Shown in pieces: positions 1 to 7,698 of a stretch of DNA of 17,677 nucleotides. The first letter of the stretch is position 1; every line of letters starts with the position of its first letter. Position numbers and translations under genes: made by a program. The stretch comes from CADBRN01 sp050944685. Its GTDB lineage: Bacteria; Bacillota; Clostridia; Lachnospirales; Lachnospiraceae. The stretch spans positions 1 through 17,677 of the forward strand of contig JBMNRP010000035.1 of NCBI GenBank assembly GCA_050944685.1, read 5' to 3'. Under the pieces are notes generated by a model that saw nothing but the letters and a program-made list of their open reading frames with translations, did no database searches and was not told where the DNA came from.

Positions 1-1
1 C

Positions 2-457
2 GAGAAGAAATGGGCGGACGGAGCGTCCGGCGAAGAGGCCGTCATCGTTCTGGTGAAGAACGGAGAAGAGACGGATCAGACCCTCACCCTGACAGAGAAG
101 AACAGCTGGAAGGGAAGATTCACGAATCTGACGAAGTATGACGCGAACGGAAAGTTGATTTCCTACACCGTGGACGAGAAGACAGACAGCTACAACTACA
201 CTGTGACGTCTGACGGAAACGGCGGCTATGTCGTCACGAACTATCCGATGAATCCTTTCGTACCGAAGACACCTGGAAACAGCACGTCGTATAGAAGAAG
301 GATTACATCGACTGCGACGACAGCGGGCAGCAGCTCCCAGGTTGCTTCCCTGCCGAAGACGGGAGACACCAGCAATGCGGTGCTTTACGGAGTGCTCGTG
401 ATGCTCGGCCTGATGGGCGTTGTCATCCTCATCCGGAGAAGACGCCGCAGCAACTGA
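2..457 (+). CDS. C-terminal part of a Cna-B domain, LPXTG-anchored surface protein (5' truncated by window edge)
   Basis: The reading frame is open from base 2, so the gene starts before the window. The first ~80 residues resemble one Cna-B (collagen-binding B-type, IgG-like) repeat: an EKKWADG opening, a V-x-L-x-KNGE strand, a W-x-x-x-F-T-NL-x-KYD segment, I-S-YTVDE and a closing V-x-NY. A short basic/Ser-Thr linker follows, then a complete sortase signal: LPKTG encoded at 350-364, a hydrophobic stretch (about VLYGVLVMLGLMGVVILI) and an arginine-rich tail (IRRRRRSN). Sortase A should cleave between T and G and link the protein to peptidoglycan. Cna-B domains are stalk modules of adhesins and pilins, often stabilised by isopeptide bonds; the N-terminal adhesive part, if any, is outside the window. 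A strong terminator follows, so it is not co-transcribed with the division genes. The full protein could also be a pilus subunit. Confidence 0.85.
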   Translation, partial: EKKWADGASGEEAVIVLVKNGEETDQTLTLTEKNSWKGRFTNLTKYDANGKLISYTVDEKTDSYNYTVTSDGNGGYVVTNYPMNPFVPKTPGNSTSYRRRITSTATTAGSSSQVASLPKTGDTSNAVLYGVLVMLGLMGVVILIRRRRRSN

Positions 458-515
458 ATCATGTTAGTATCCTGCTTATATCCCCCCTTTAAACGCTAAA
501 AGCAGGCTACAAAAA

Positions 516-557
516 ACCGGGGATGCCGGCATTGCCGACATCCCCGGTCATATTTTT
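516..557 (+). terminator. Intrinsic terminator after the surface protein gene
   Basis: A long hairpin: ACCGGGGATG (516-525) pairs with CATCCCCGGT (539-548), and an inner CGGC/GCCG stem closes on an ATT loop. A short T-rich tail (T run at 553-557) follows. The perfect 10-bp outer stem makes it strong despite the interrupted U tract. It lies 59 bases after the stop codon. A weaker 7-bp inverted repeat (CCTGCTT at 471-477 with AAGCAGG at 500-506) sits between stop and terminator. Confidence 0.85.
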
Positions 558-596
558 ATATGGAAACAATCCCGCGGGATGGGAGAAATCCCGGAA

Positions 597-651
597 CCGT
601 CGCATTTACGAAAATCTGCCTGGCAGAAATCGTGAATGCGGCGGCTTTTTT
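597..651 (+). terminator. Second, very long hairpin with T tract upstream of mraZ
   Basis: CCGTCGCATTTACGA (597-611) pairs with TCGTGAATGCGGCGG (630-644) with two G-U wobbles, and an inner TCTGCC/GGCAGA stem (615-620/622-627) closes on a single T. Six Ts (646-651) follow after one C. It looks like a + strand terminator that insulates the mraZ promoter from upstream transcription. No gene is seen between this and the first terminator; only a 12-bp palindrome (ATCCCGCGGGAT, 569-580) lies there. A leader or mobile hairpin element is an alternative. Confidence 0.7.
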
Positions 652-728
652 ATGGCTTTCGAGCAGAATTTTCCAGATCGGGAAACCGGGGGGATTCTGT
701 CATGTATCAGGAAAAGAGCAAAAACAGG

Positions 729-757
729 TTGAATTTATCCGTTTCATGGTCTAAAAT
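729..757 (+). promoter_or_regulatory. Sigma-A-like promoter of the mraZ/dcw operon
   Basis: A TTGAAT -35 (729-734) and a TAAAAT -10 (752-757) are separated by exactly 17 bases. The expected start of transcription (~764) falls inside the MraZ boxes that begin right behind the -10, as expected for a promoter repressed by its own product. No other gene separates it from mraZ. Confidence 0.75.
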
Positions 758-760
758 GAT

Positions 761-800
761 TCATAAGTGGTGAAATGTGGTAAAAAGTGGTAGAAAATGG
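761..800 (+). promoter_or_regulatory. Four MraZ-type direct repeats (10-bp period)
   Basis: Four consecutive decamers end in TGG: tcatAAGTGG, tgaaATGTGG, taaaAAGTGG and tagaAAATGG. This fits the MraZ operator architecture known from other bacteria: short repeats with a TGG/GTGK core at about one helical turn, bound on one DNA face by the ring-shaped MraZ oligomer. The boxes overlap the predicted transcription start, so binding should repress mraZ and the downstream dcw genes. Confidence 0.8.
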
Positions 801-817
801 AGGAAGGGGAGTCCTTC

Positions 818-835
818 ATGATTTACCGGACCTAG
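818..835 (+). CDS. Possible five-codon leader ORF (M-I-Y-R-T) ending at the mraZ ribosome binding site
   Basis: An ATG at 818 lies 6 bases after a purine-rich site (AAGGGGAG, 804-811, with GGAGG just before at 799-803) that is stronger than the one in front of mraZ. Its TAG (833-835) overlaps the AGAGG (834-838) that serves mraZ. The frame is the same as mraZ but closed by the TAG. It could couple or modulate mraZ translation. Equally, the strong site could be fortuitous; a peptide this short has no testable homology. Confidence 0.35.
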   Translation: MIYRT

Positions 836-847
836 AGGTTGCAGCTT

Positions 848-1279
848 ATGTTCATGGGAGAGTACAGTCATACGATCGATGCTAAGGGGCGTCTGATCAT
901 ACCGTCCAGGTTCAGGGACGAATTGGGAGATTCGTTTGTCCTGACGAAGGGTCTGGACGGCTGTCTCTCGATCTACCCCAAAGGGGAGTGGGAAGAGTTT
1001 GAAAAGAAGCTGCGCAGTTTGCCACTTACCAGTAAAAATGCACGAACCTTCACCCGATTCTTTGTAGCCGGGGCAACCACGTGTGAAATAGACAGGCAGG
1101 GGAGAATTCTCGTACCGGCGACGCTGCGGGAATATGCTGGTCTGACAAAGGATGTGGTGCTGACCGGAAACCTGAACCGGATCGAGGTCTGGAGCAAGGA
1201 GAAGTGGGCCGAGAACAGCAACTACGATGATATGGACAGCATTGCCGAAGGACTGACTGATCTGGGGATCACTCTGTAA
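848..1279 (+). CDS. mraZ: Transcriptional regulator MraZ
   Basis: The product is 143 residues, the usual MraZ length. It has two SpoVT/AbrB-like swapped-hairpin domains, each with the conserved D-x-x-G-R motif: DAKGR at 11-15 and DRQGR at 82-86. The start MFMGEYSHTIDAKGR is typical of the family. The ATG at 848 is chosen because AGAGG (834-838) lies 9 bases before it; an in-frame TTG at 839 directly abuts that site and is unlikely. MraZ forms a ring-shaped oligomer that binds repeats in its own promoter, and four such repeats lie at 761-800, so autoregulation of the dcw cluster is well supported. rsmH follows 13 bases later. Confidence 0.96.
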   Translation: MFMGEYSHTIDAKGRLIIPSRFRDELGDSFVLTKGLDGCLSIYPKGEWEEFEKKLRSLPLTSKNARTFTRFFVAGATTCEIDRQGRILVPATLREYAGLTKDVVLTGNLNRIEVWSKEKWAENSNYDDMDSIAEGLTDLGITL

Positions 1280-1292
1280 AGGTTTTGCTGAA

Positions 1293-2240
1293 ATGGAAGA
1301 ATTCAGACATACATCTGTGCTGCTGCATGAGACCATCGACTCGCTTCGGGTGAAACCGGACGGGATCTACGTGGACGGCACTGTGGGAGGTGGCGGACAC
1401 GCGCTGGAGGTGTGCAGACTGCTGTCCCGACAGGGGAGATTGATCGGGATAGACCAGGACGGGGACGCAATAAAAGCTGCGCAGGATCGTCTTAAAGAAT
1501 TTAAGGATCGTGTAACGATTCAGCGCAGCAACTATTGCGCCGCGAAAGAAGTATTGAAGGAGATGGGAATCGAAAAGGTCGACGGTATCCTGCTGGATCT
1601 CGGCGTTTCGTCCCATCAGCTCGACGACGGGGAACGCGGTTTTTCCTATCGCGAGGACGCGCCTCTCGACATGCGGATGGATACCAGACAGGAGTTTACC
1701 GCGCGCGACGTAGTCAATACGTATGGCGAGGAAGATCTGTACCGGATCCTCCGGGATTACGGAGAAGAGCGGTTCGCGGGAAGGATCGCGGGAAGAATCG
1801 TCCGGGAGCGGGAAAAGAAGCCGGTGGAGACCACCGGAGAGCTCGCGGAAATCATCAAAGGAGCGATCCCTGCAAAGTACAGAGCGACGGGAGGCCATCC
1901 CGCCAAACGGAGCTTTCAGGCGATTCGCATTGAAGTGAACAAAGAACTGGATGTGCTCGAAAATTCACTGGATGACATGATCGGACTTCTGAATGAAGGC
2001 GGAAGGCTGTGTGTGATCACCTTCCATTCATTGGAAGACCGCATCGTCAAACAGAATTTCAGGAAGAACGAGCACCCATGCATATGTCCTCCGGAGCTGC
2101 CGGTCTGTGTGTGCGGCAGGAAATCCAGAGGTTTTGTTGTTACAAGGAAGCCGATCGTTCCGACAGAAGAAGAAAAAGAAACCAATCCGCGCTCAAAAAG
2201 CGCAAAGCTCCGGGTCTTTGAAAAAAAGACCGAGCTCTGA
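1293..2240 (+). CDS. rsmH: 16S rRNA (cytosine(1402)-N(4))-methyltransferase RsmH (MraW)
   Basis: RsmH uses S-adenosylmethionine to N4-methylate C1402 of 16S rRNA in the decoding centre. The 315-residue protein has the SAM-binding glycine loop (DGTVGGGGHA, ~28-37), the family signature DLGVSSHQLDDGERGFSY (~102-119), APLDMRMD (123-130), the HPAKRSFQAIRIEVN block (202-216) and ITFHSLEDRIVK (242-253). A four-cysteine cluster (C263, C265, C272, C274) lies near the C-terminus, as in many Gram-positive members. It starts 13 bases after mraZ; AAAGG at 1278-1282, overlapping the mraZ stop, serves as ribosome binding site. Second gene of the dcw operon. Confidence 0.97.
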   Translation: MEEFRHTSVLLHETIDSLRVKPDGIYVDGTVGGGGHALEVCRLLSRQGRLIGIDQDGDAIKAAQDRLKEFKDRVTIQRSNYCAAKEVLKEMGIEKVDGILLDLGVSSHQLDDGERGFSYREDAPLDMRMDTRQEFTARDVVNTYGEEDLYRILRDYGEERFAGRIAGRIVREREKKPVETTGELAEIIKGAIPAKYRATGGHPAKRSFQAIRIEVNKELDVLENSLDDMIGLLNEGGRLCVITFHSLEDRIVKQNFRKNEHPCICPPELPVCVCGRKSRGFVVTRKPIVPTEEEKETNPRSKSAKLRVFEKKTEL

Positions 2241-2381
2241 AAATCACACAGAAATCAGAAATAAGGCAGGCGTCCCGCCGGACTGGGGAGAATGACGGGA
2301 TGTCCTGAACAATGTCGCGGAAGAAGCCGGATCCGCCTCAGCTTTGGGGAACAGACAGAACCGGAGGGGGAAGTTCGCATT

Positions 2382-2954
2382 ATGGCACAGGAAGTAAGAA
2401 GGGTAAATTCAAGATCGTATAAGAGGCAGCTCCGTTATACGGAAGAAGACGGAAATGCCGTCCGTGTGCCGGAATGGGAACCGAAACCAGAACCGCAGAG
2501 AAAGAGAAGCGGGGAGCCGAAAAGAGGGACTCCCCGGAGAAAATCCACCGGGAAACCGGCTGGAAAAAGAAAACGCCGTAGATCGCGGAGAACCCGCATC
2601 AGCAGCCGCAGACTGCAGCAGAACCGCGCCCGCGAGATGCGGATCGGAGCGGGATATGTTGCTTTTCTCACGGCAGCAAGTATAATAACAGTTGCCCTGT
2701 GCATCAATTTCCTGCACCTCCGGGCAAAGGTCACGACCCAGTCGCGGACAATCGCCGCGATGGAGACCGACCTCTCAGAACTCACCCAGGACAACGACGC
2801 CTACTACAACGAGGTGCTCGCCTCGGTGACCATCGACGACGTAAAAGACGCGGCGCTGAACCGCCTCGGGATGCATTATCCGTCCGAGGACGAGATCCGC
2901 TACTACGACCCGGACGACAGCAGCTACGTCCGCCAGTACCGGGACGTTTCCTGA
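2382..2954 (+). CDS. ftsL: Cell division protein FtsL-like
   Basis: A 190-residue single-pass protein: a very basic cytoplasmic N-terminus (Lys/Arg-rich, ~40-86), one membrane segment (~91-110) and an extracytoplasmic coiled coil (~115-150) ending in an ALNRLGMHYPSEDEI block typical of FtsL/DivIC proteins. FtsL pairs with DivIC and DivIB/FtsQ to recruit and activate the septal PBP-SEDS synthase. Sequence conservation is always weak, so the call rests on topology and position between rsmH and the class B PBP. The ATG at 2382 is chosen because GGAGGGGG (2363-2370) precedes it; the in-frame ATG at 2292 has its purine stretch only one base away. The 141 bases before the start show no other gene. 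The N-terminal basic region is long for FtsL. Confidence 0.85.
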   Translation: MAQEVRRVNSRSYKRQLRYTEEDGNAVRVPEWEPKPEPQRKRSGEPKRGTPRRKSTGKPAGKRKRRRSRRTRISSRRLQQNRAREMRIGAGYVAFLTAASIITVALCINFLHLRAKVTTQSRTIAAMETDLSELTQDNDAYYNEVLASVTIDDVKDAALNRLGMHYPSEDEIRYYDPDDSSYVRQYRDVS

Positions 2955-2991
2955 GCAGGCGGCGTGAGTCCGTTCCGGGACGTTTCCTGAG
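2939..2991 (+). repeat. 17-bp direct repeat spanning the ftsL stop codon
   Basis: CCGGGACGTTTCCTGAG occurs at 2939-2955 and again, identical, at 2975-2991 (offset 36). The first copy encodes the last residues and the TGA stop of ftsL; the second lies in the short spacer before the PBP gene. It looks like a local slippage duplication rather than a regulatory site. Confidence 0.85.
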
Positions 2992-3012
2992 AAACATGTC
3001 AGGTGAAATATA

Positions 3013-5142
3013 TTGAGAAACAATCGCAGAAAAAAACGCGAGCGCGCTCTGCGCAGGCGTAAAATAGGCGGCCGTATGAGTAAGAAGCTGGTAGGACTGT
3101 TTCTGGCAGTCATACTGGCTTTAGTCGGTTTAGCGGTAAGAATTACCTACATCAACGCGACCGAAGGGGCCAATTATTCGCGCACCGTGCTCAGCCAGAC
3201 CCAGCAGAAATACTCGAGCCGGACCATCCCGTACCGCCGCGGCGACATCCTCGACCGCAATGGGGAGATCCTTGCGACGAGTGAAAAAGTATACAACCTC
3301 GTTCTGGATTGCGCCGCGGTCAATGAGTCCATCCAGAGAGCGGACGGATCCACGGAGAAGCCGCATTATGAGGCGACCATCAAGGCGCTTCACGACGTGC
3401 TCGGCATCAGCGAGAGCGAATTGAAAGACCTTCTGTCCTCCGACGAGACGAAGAACTCCCGCTACCAGATCCTGAAAAAGGGTCTGTCCATCACCGAAAA
3501 GCAGAAATTCGAATCCTACCAGAATCCGGACGAAGAGACGGCCGGCACCCTGAGCGACGAGGAGCTGGAAGAGCGGTCTCAGATCGCCGGAGTCACCTTC
3601 GAGGACGATTACGAGCGGGTTTATCCGCACAGTTCGCTCGCCTGCGACACCATCGGCTTCACCTACAGCTCGGACAATTCCGCCGACTGGGGCATCGAGG
3701 GATATTACTCCGACGTGCTGAACGGGGTCAACGGCCGCGAGTACGGATACTTCAGCTCGGATGACGACGTCGAAAAGAACATCGTCCCCGCCAGGGACGG
3801 GAATAATGTCGTCTCCACGATCGACATCAACATTCAGCAGATCATCCGTGACGCGATCGAAAACTTCAACAGCGTCGTGTCCGGAGACTCGCAGACGAAG
3901 GGCGCGGAAAACATAGCCGTGATCGTGATGGATCCGAACAACGGAGAAATTCTGGGAATGGACTCCACCGACTGGTACGATCTGAATAACCCGCGCGACC
4001 TTTCGTCCTTTTATTCGGAAGAAGAGCTCAGTTCGATGAGCGATGAGGAACAGCTGGACGCCCTCAATTCGATCTGGCGGAACTACTGCGTATCGGACGC
4101 ATTCGAGCCCGGATCCACGTTCAAGCCCGTCACGGCGGCGGCGGCACTGGAGACCGCTTCCGTCTCAAGCGACGATTCCTTCGAATGCGACGGATACGAG
4201 AAATTTGCGAACGGGGAAACGATCATCCACTGCACGGGCATTCACGGGACGCTCACGCTGGAAGAAGCCCTGCAGCATTCGTGCAACGACGCGCTGATGC
4301 AGATCGGAGCGAAACTCGGCAGCGATGAGATGCTGAAATACCAGAAGACGTTCAATTTCGGTTCCCGCACGGGAATCGACCTTCCAGGCGAGGCGTCCGG
4401 CGTTCTCTTCACGGAAGACACCATGGGAGACGTCGAGCTCGCCACCACCTCCTTCGGGCAGGGCTTCACCTGCACCATGGTTCAGGAGGCCGCGGCATTC
4501 TGCGCCATCATCAACGGGGGCAATTATTACAAGCCGCACGTGGTGAGCGAGATTACCGACAGCAACGAGGCGGTCGTCAGCACCAATGAGCCGGTTCTCG
4601 AGCAGAGAGTGATCTCCCAGTCCGTCAGCGACACGATCCGGGAGGATCTCAGATCCGTCGTGGAATCCGGCGGAAGCGGCCAGAAGGCAAAAGTCGCCGG
4701 CTACAGCATGGGAGGAAAGACAGGAACCGCGCAGAAGCTGCCGCGCGGAAACGGCAAATATCTCGTCTCCTTCATCGGATACGCTCCGGTGGAGGATCCG
4801 CAGGTTGTCGTCTACGTGGTGGTCGACGAGCCGCACGCGGACCAGGAAGACAACAACGTCTTCGCGACCAGTATTGCGCACGAAATATTCACCAATCTGC
4901 TTCCCTACATGAACATTTTCCCGGACGAGAGCACAGACAGCTCCGCGTCCTCGTCCGACGACAATTCCGCACTGATCGAGGCACTGAATTCCGGCCAGGA
5001 CAGCGCGGACCAGGGCGGCATCAGCGATACCACGGTGGCCGAGCCTCCGGACGGGAGCACGGACACGGGCAGCAGCCAGAACAATTCGCTCTATTCCGAC
5101 GGAGTGACCAACGAAGAACAGCAGCAGATGAATTCACAATAG
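3013..5142 (+). CDS. ftsI: Class B penicillin-binding protein, septal transpeptidase FtsI/PBP2B-type
   Basis: The product (709 residues) crosslinks septal peptidoglycan outside the membrane, partnered with an SEDS glycosyltransferase and FtsL/DivIB. A basic N-terminus precedes one membrane segment (~25-42). A PBP dimerisation domain opens with PYRRGDILDRNGEILA. The transpeptidase domain has all three motifs: S368-T-F-K371 (catalytic serine), S423-C-N425 and K569-T-G-T572. No PASTA domains follow, which favours FtsI over SpoVD. Residues ~637-709 form a Ser/Asp/Glu-rich, probably disordered external tail. The TTG at 3013 is chosen because AGGTGA (3001-3006) lies 6 bases before it; the ATG at 3076 is an alternative that would remove the basic N-terminus. 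It follows ftsL by 58 bases. Confidence 0.93.
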   Translation: MRNNRRKKRERALRRRKIGGRMSKKLVGLFLAVILALVGLAVRITYINATEGANYSRTVLSQTQQKYSSRTIPYRRGDILDRNGEILATSEKVYNLVLDCAAVNESIQRADGSTEKPHYEATIKALHDVLGISESELKDLLSSDETKNSRYQILKKGLSITEKQKFESYQNPDEETAGTLSDEELEERSQIAGVTFEDDYERVYPHSSLACDTIGFTYSSDNSADWGIEGYYSDVLNGVNGREYGYFSSDDDVEKNIVPARDGNNVVSTIDINIQQIIRDAIENFNSVVSGDSQTKGAENIAVIVMDPNNGEILGMDSTDWYDLNNPRDLSSFYSEEELSSMSDEEQLDALNSIWRNYCVSDAFEPGSTFKPVTAAAALETASVSSDDSFECDGYEKFANGETIIHCTGIHGTLTLEEALQHSCNDALMQIGAKLGSDEMLKYQKTFNFGSRTGIDLPGEASGVLFTEDTMGDVELATTSFGQGFTCTMVQEAAAFCAIINGGNYYKPHVVSEITDSNEAVVSTNEPVLEQRVISQSVSDTIREDLRSVVESGGSGQKAKVAGYSMGGKTGTAQKLPRGNGKYLVSFIGYAPVEDPQVVVYVVVDEPHADQEDNNVFATSIAHEIFTNLLPYMNIFPDESTDSSASSSDDNSALIEALNSGQDSADQGGISDTTVAEPPDGSTDTGSSQNNSLYSDGVTNEEQQQMNSQ

Positions 5143-5208
5143 AACCCGCGGCGGAAGCGGCGGGCGGAAAATTTTCGATAAACGTACATCAGAAATGAGG
5201 AGACAGCC

Positions 5209-6174
5209 ATGAATTCCATCTTTACCGGGGTCATCCTGCCGGTGTTCATCTCTTTCGCTGTCAGCGCCCTTCTGGGGCCTCAGGTGATCCGCAGCATGAC
5301 AAAAATGAAGGCATCCCAGACCGAGCGCAAAGAGGGCGTGCAGTCCCACCTGAAAAAGGCGGGCACACCTACGATGGGCGGCATCATGATCATCGCCGGC
5401 ATCTTCGTGACCGCCATCATCTATATCATTGCGGGAAATAGTGACCTCATCCCGGTTCTGGTGCTGACCCTCGGCTTCGGCGCGACCGGATTTCTCGACG
5501 ACTATCTGAAGGTCATGAAGCACAATTCAGACGGCCTGCTCCCGTGGCAGAAGCTCCTGCTTCAGTTCGCGGTCACGTTCGTCTTCTGGCTTCTGCTCCG
5601 TGCCTTCGGGATGGGTCTGGAAATGCGTATTCCATTTTCAGCCGGAAAGACGGCAAGCATGGGGTGGTTCTCGGTTCCGTTCCTGTTTCTGGTCATTCTG
5701 GCCACGGTGAACGGGGTCAATTTCACAGACGGACTGGACGGACTGGCGAGCAACGTGACCATCGTCGTCGCGGTCTTCTTCATTGTCAGCTCGCTTCTTC
5801 TGGGGTCGGGACTCACCATCTTTCCGTCGGCGGTCGTCGGCGCCCTGATGGGGTTTCTCCTCTACAATTCCTACCCGGCGAAGATCTTCATGGGAGACAC
5901 CGGGTCGCTGGCACTCGGAGGCTTCGTCGCCGGAATGGCCTACACCGCACACATGCCGCTGTACATCCCCATCGTCGGTTTCATCTATGCGCTGGAGCTC
6001 GTATCGGTGGTGCTCCAGGTCTGCTATTTCAAGGCGACCCACGGAAAACGCATCTTCAGGATGACGCCGATCCACCACCACTTTGAACTCTGCGGGTGGT
6101 CCGAGACGCGCATCGTCACCATATTCAGCATCATCACGGGCCTGCTGAGCCTGTGCGCGCTGATCAACTTGTAA
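5209..6174 (+). CDS. mraY: Phospho-N-acetylmuramoyl-pentapeptide-transferase MraY
   Basis: MraY transfers phospho-MurNAc-pentapeptide to undecaprenyl phosphate, making lipid I at the inner membrane face. The 321-residue polytopic protein (about ten TM segments) has the expected motifs: KKAGTPTMGG (49-58), the catalytic Asp pair D97-D98 in FLDDYLK, NFTDGLDGL (171-179, with D174 and D177), the FMGDTGS loop (D230) and the cytoplasmic PIHHHFE triad (H289-H291). The ATG at 5209 has GAGGAG just upstream. It precedes murD by only 14 bases. Confidence 0.98.
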   Translation: MNSIFTGVILPVFISFAVSALLGPQVIRSMTKMKASQTERKEGVQSHLKKAGTPTMGGIMIIAGIFVTAIIYIIAGNSDLIPVLVLTLGFGATGFLDDYLKVMKHNSDGLLPWQKLLLQFAVTFVFWLLLRAFGMGLEMRIPFSAGKTASMGWFSVPFLFLVILATVNGVNFTDGLDGLASNVTIVVAVFFIVSSLLLGSGLTIFPSAVVGALMGFLLYNSYPAKIFMGDTGSLALGGFVAGMAYTAHMPLYIPIVGFIYALELVSVVLQVCYFKATHGKRIFRMTPIHHHFELCGWSETRIVTIFSIITGLLSLCALINL

Positions 6175-6188
6175 ATCGGAGGGGCAAA

Positions 6189-7616
6189 ATGGATTTTCAG
6201 GGAAAAAAGGTACTGGTATTCGGAGCAGGAAAAAGCGGGATCGATTCGGCCGTTCTGCTGAAACAGGTGGGCGCGGAACCGTTCCTCTACGATCAGAATC
6301 AGACACTTGCTGTCGATGAGGTGCGCGGAAAACTGTCGGAAGCGGCGAAACAGACCGCCGGCGCGGACTCCGCCGGGATCGAGATCCTCCTCGGCGAGCT
6401 GCCGGAGGACCGGTATGCATCGACCTCCCTCGTCGTCATGAGCCCCGGAATTCCCTGTGACATTCCGGTCGTCGAGCGTTTCCGCTCCCGGGGGACGCCG
6501 GTCTGGAGCGAGATCGAACTCGCCTGGCGGATCGGAAAGGGCGACGTCTACGCCGTGACCGGAACGAATGGAAAAACCACCACCACCGCGCTTCTCGGGA
6601 AAATCCTGGGCGATTACTACCCGGAGGTTTACGTGGTCGGCAATATCGGAAGCCCCTACACCGGGGTGGTGCTGAAGCAGACGGATCAGGCGAAGACAGT
6701 GGCGGAGGTCAGCAGCTTCCAGCTGGAGACGATCGATGAATTTCACCCGCGCGTCTGCGCTATCACCAATATTACCGAAGATCACCTGAACCGCCATCAC
6801 ACGATGGAAGAGTATATCCGGGTCAAGGAGCGGATCGCGGAAAATCAGACCGCGGACGACCTCTGCGTCCTGAACTACGAGGACGAGATCCTCCGGAAGT
6901 TCGGAGAGAACCTGAAATCGAAAGTAGTCTGGTTCTCCAGCCGGCGGCCCCTCGGTCCGGGATTTGAGTTCCCGGGCGGACGGAAAAACGACACCGGCAT
7001 CTGGGTCGAGGGCGGAGTCATCCGCTACACCGAAAACGGAGAGGTGCAGGACCTGATCTTCACCGATGACATGCAGCTTCTGGGCCTGCACAATTTCGAG
7101 AATGCCATGGTCGCGGCTGCGATCGCCCTGTTCGCGGGCGTTCCGCAGGACAGGGTCAAAGAGAGCATCGCCCGGTTCCGCGGCGTCGAGCATCGCATCG
7201 AATACGTCACGGAAATCCGCGGCGTGCGCTATTACAACGATTCAAAGGGAACGAACCCCGATGCCGCGATCAAAGGCATCCAGGCGATGAACCGGCCGAC
7301 GCTTCTGATCGGCGGGGGCTTCGACAAACAGTCCACCTACGACGATTGGATCAACAGCTTTGACGGAAAGGTCAAGTGGTTTGTCCTGATCGGGCAGACG
7401 CGCGAAAAAATCCGCGACACCGCGATCGCCTGCGGTTTTCCGGCGGACCGCATTATCCTCTGCAATGACCTGCGGCAGGCGGTCGGATTCTGCGCCGAAA
7501 AGGCGAAAAACGGAGACGCCGTGCTGCTCTCGCCCGCCTGTGCGAGCTGGGGACAGTTCGATAATTTCGAGCAGAGGGGAGACCTCTTCAAGCAATACGT
7601 AATGGACTTGTTCTGA
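6189..7616 (+). CDS. murD: UDP-N-acetylmuramoyl-L-alanine--D-glutamate ligase MurD
   Basis: MurD uses ATP to add D-glutamate to UDP-MurNAc-L-Ala in the cytoplasm. The 475-residue protein has an N-terminal Rossmann-like UDP-binding domain (VLVFGAGKSG, ~8-17), the central ATP loop GTNGKTTTT (125-133), the Mur signature around SSFQLE (175-180) and ITNITEDHLNRH (192-203), and the C-terminal ligase domain with EHRIEYV, YYNDSKGTNPDAA and LSPACASWGQFDNFEQRG. The start at 6189 has GGAGG 6 bases upstream (6178-6182); longer in-frame extensions overlap mraY. The neighbouring ftsW and murG expected downstream in many relatives are absent. Confidence 0.97.
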   Translation: MDFQGKKVLVFGAGKSGIDSAVLLKQVGAEPFLYDQNQTLAVDEVRGKLSEAAKQTAGADSAGIEILLGELPEDRYASTSLVVMSPGIPCDIPVVERFRSRGTPVWSEIELAWRIGKGDVYAVTGTNGKTTTTALLGKILGDYYPEVYVVGNIGSPYTGVVLKQTDQAKTVAEVSSFQLETIDEFHPRVCAITNITEDHLNRHHTMEEYIRVKERIAENQTADDLCVLNYEDEILRKFGENLKSKVVWFSSRRPLGPGFEFPGGRKNDTGIWVEGGVIRYTENGEVQDLIFTDDMQLLGLHNFENAMVAAAIALFAGVPQDRVKESIARFRGVEHRIEYVTEIRGVRYYNDSKGTNPDAAIKGIQAMNRPTLLIGGGFDKQSTYDDWINSFDGKVKWFVLIGQTREKIRDTAIACGFPADRIILCNDLRQAVGFCAEKAKNGDAVLLSPACASWGQFDNFEQRGDLFKQYVMDLF

Positions 7617-7698
7617 ATGCGCCCTTTTGGAATCCGTTCCGCATCGGACGCGCGTCAGAGCGTGGAGTTCAGACAGAAATTCAGGGAATTGGCGAAAA

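Noticed and set aside
523..754. Two short ORFs (69 and 64 codons) in the gap before mraZ
   Set aside because: They run through two terminator hairpins and the mraZ promoter and lack ribosome sites; the region reads as regulatory.
3013..5142. SpoVD (sporulation PBP) identity for the class B PBP
   Set aside because: No C-terminal PASTA domain is seen; the low-complexity tail and position after ftsL fit the vegetative septal enzyme better.
6024..7193. 389-codon minus-strand ORF antisense to murD
   Set aside because: Shadow of murD; translation shows no domain, and it also runs into mraY.
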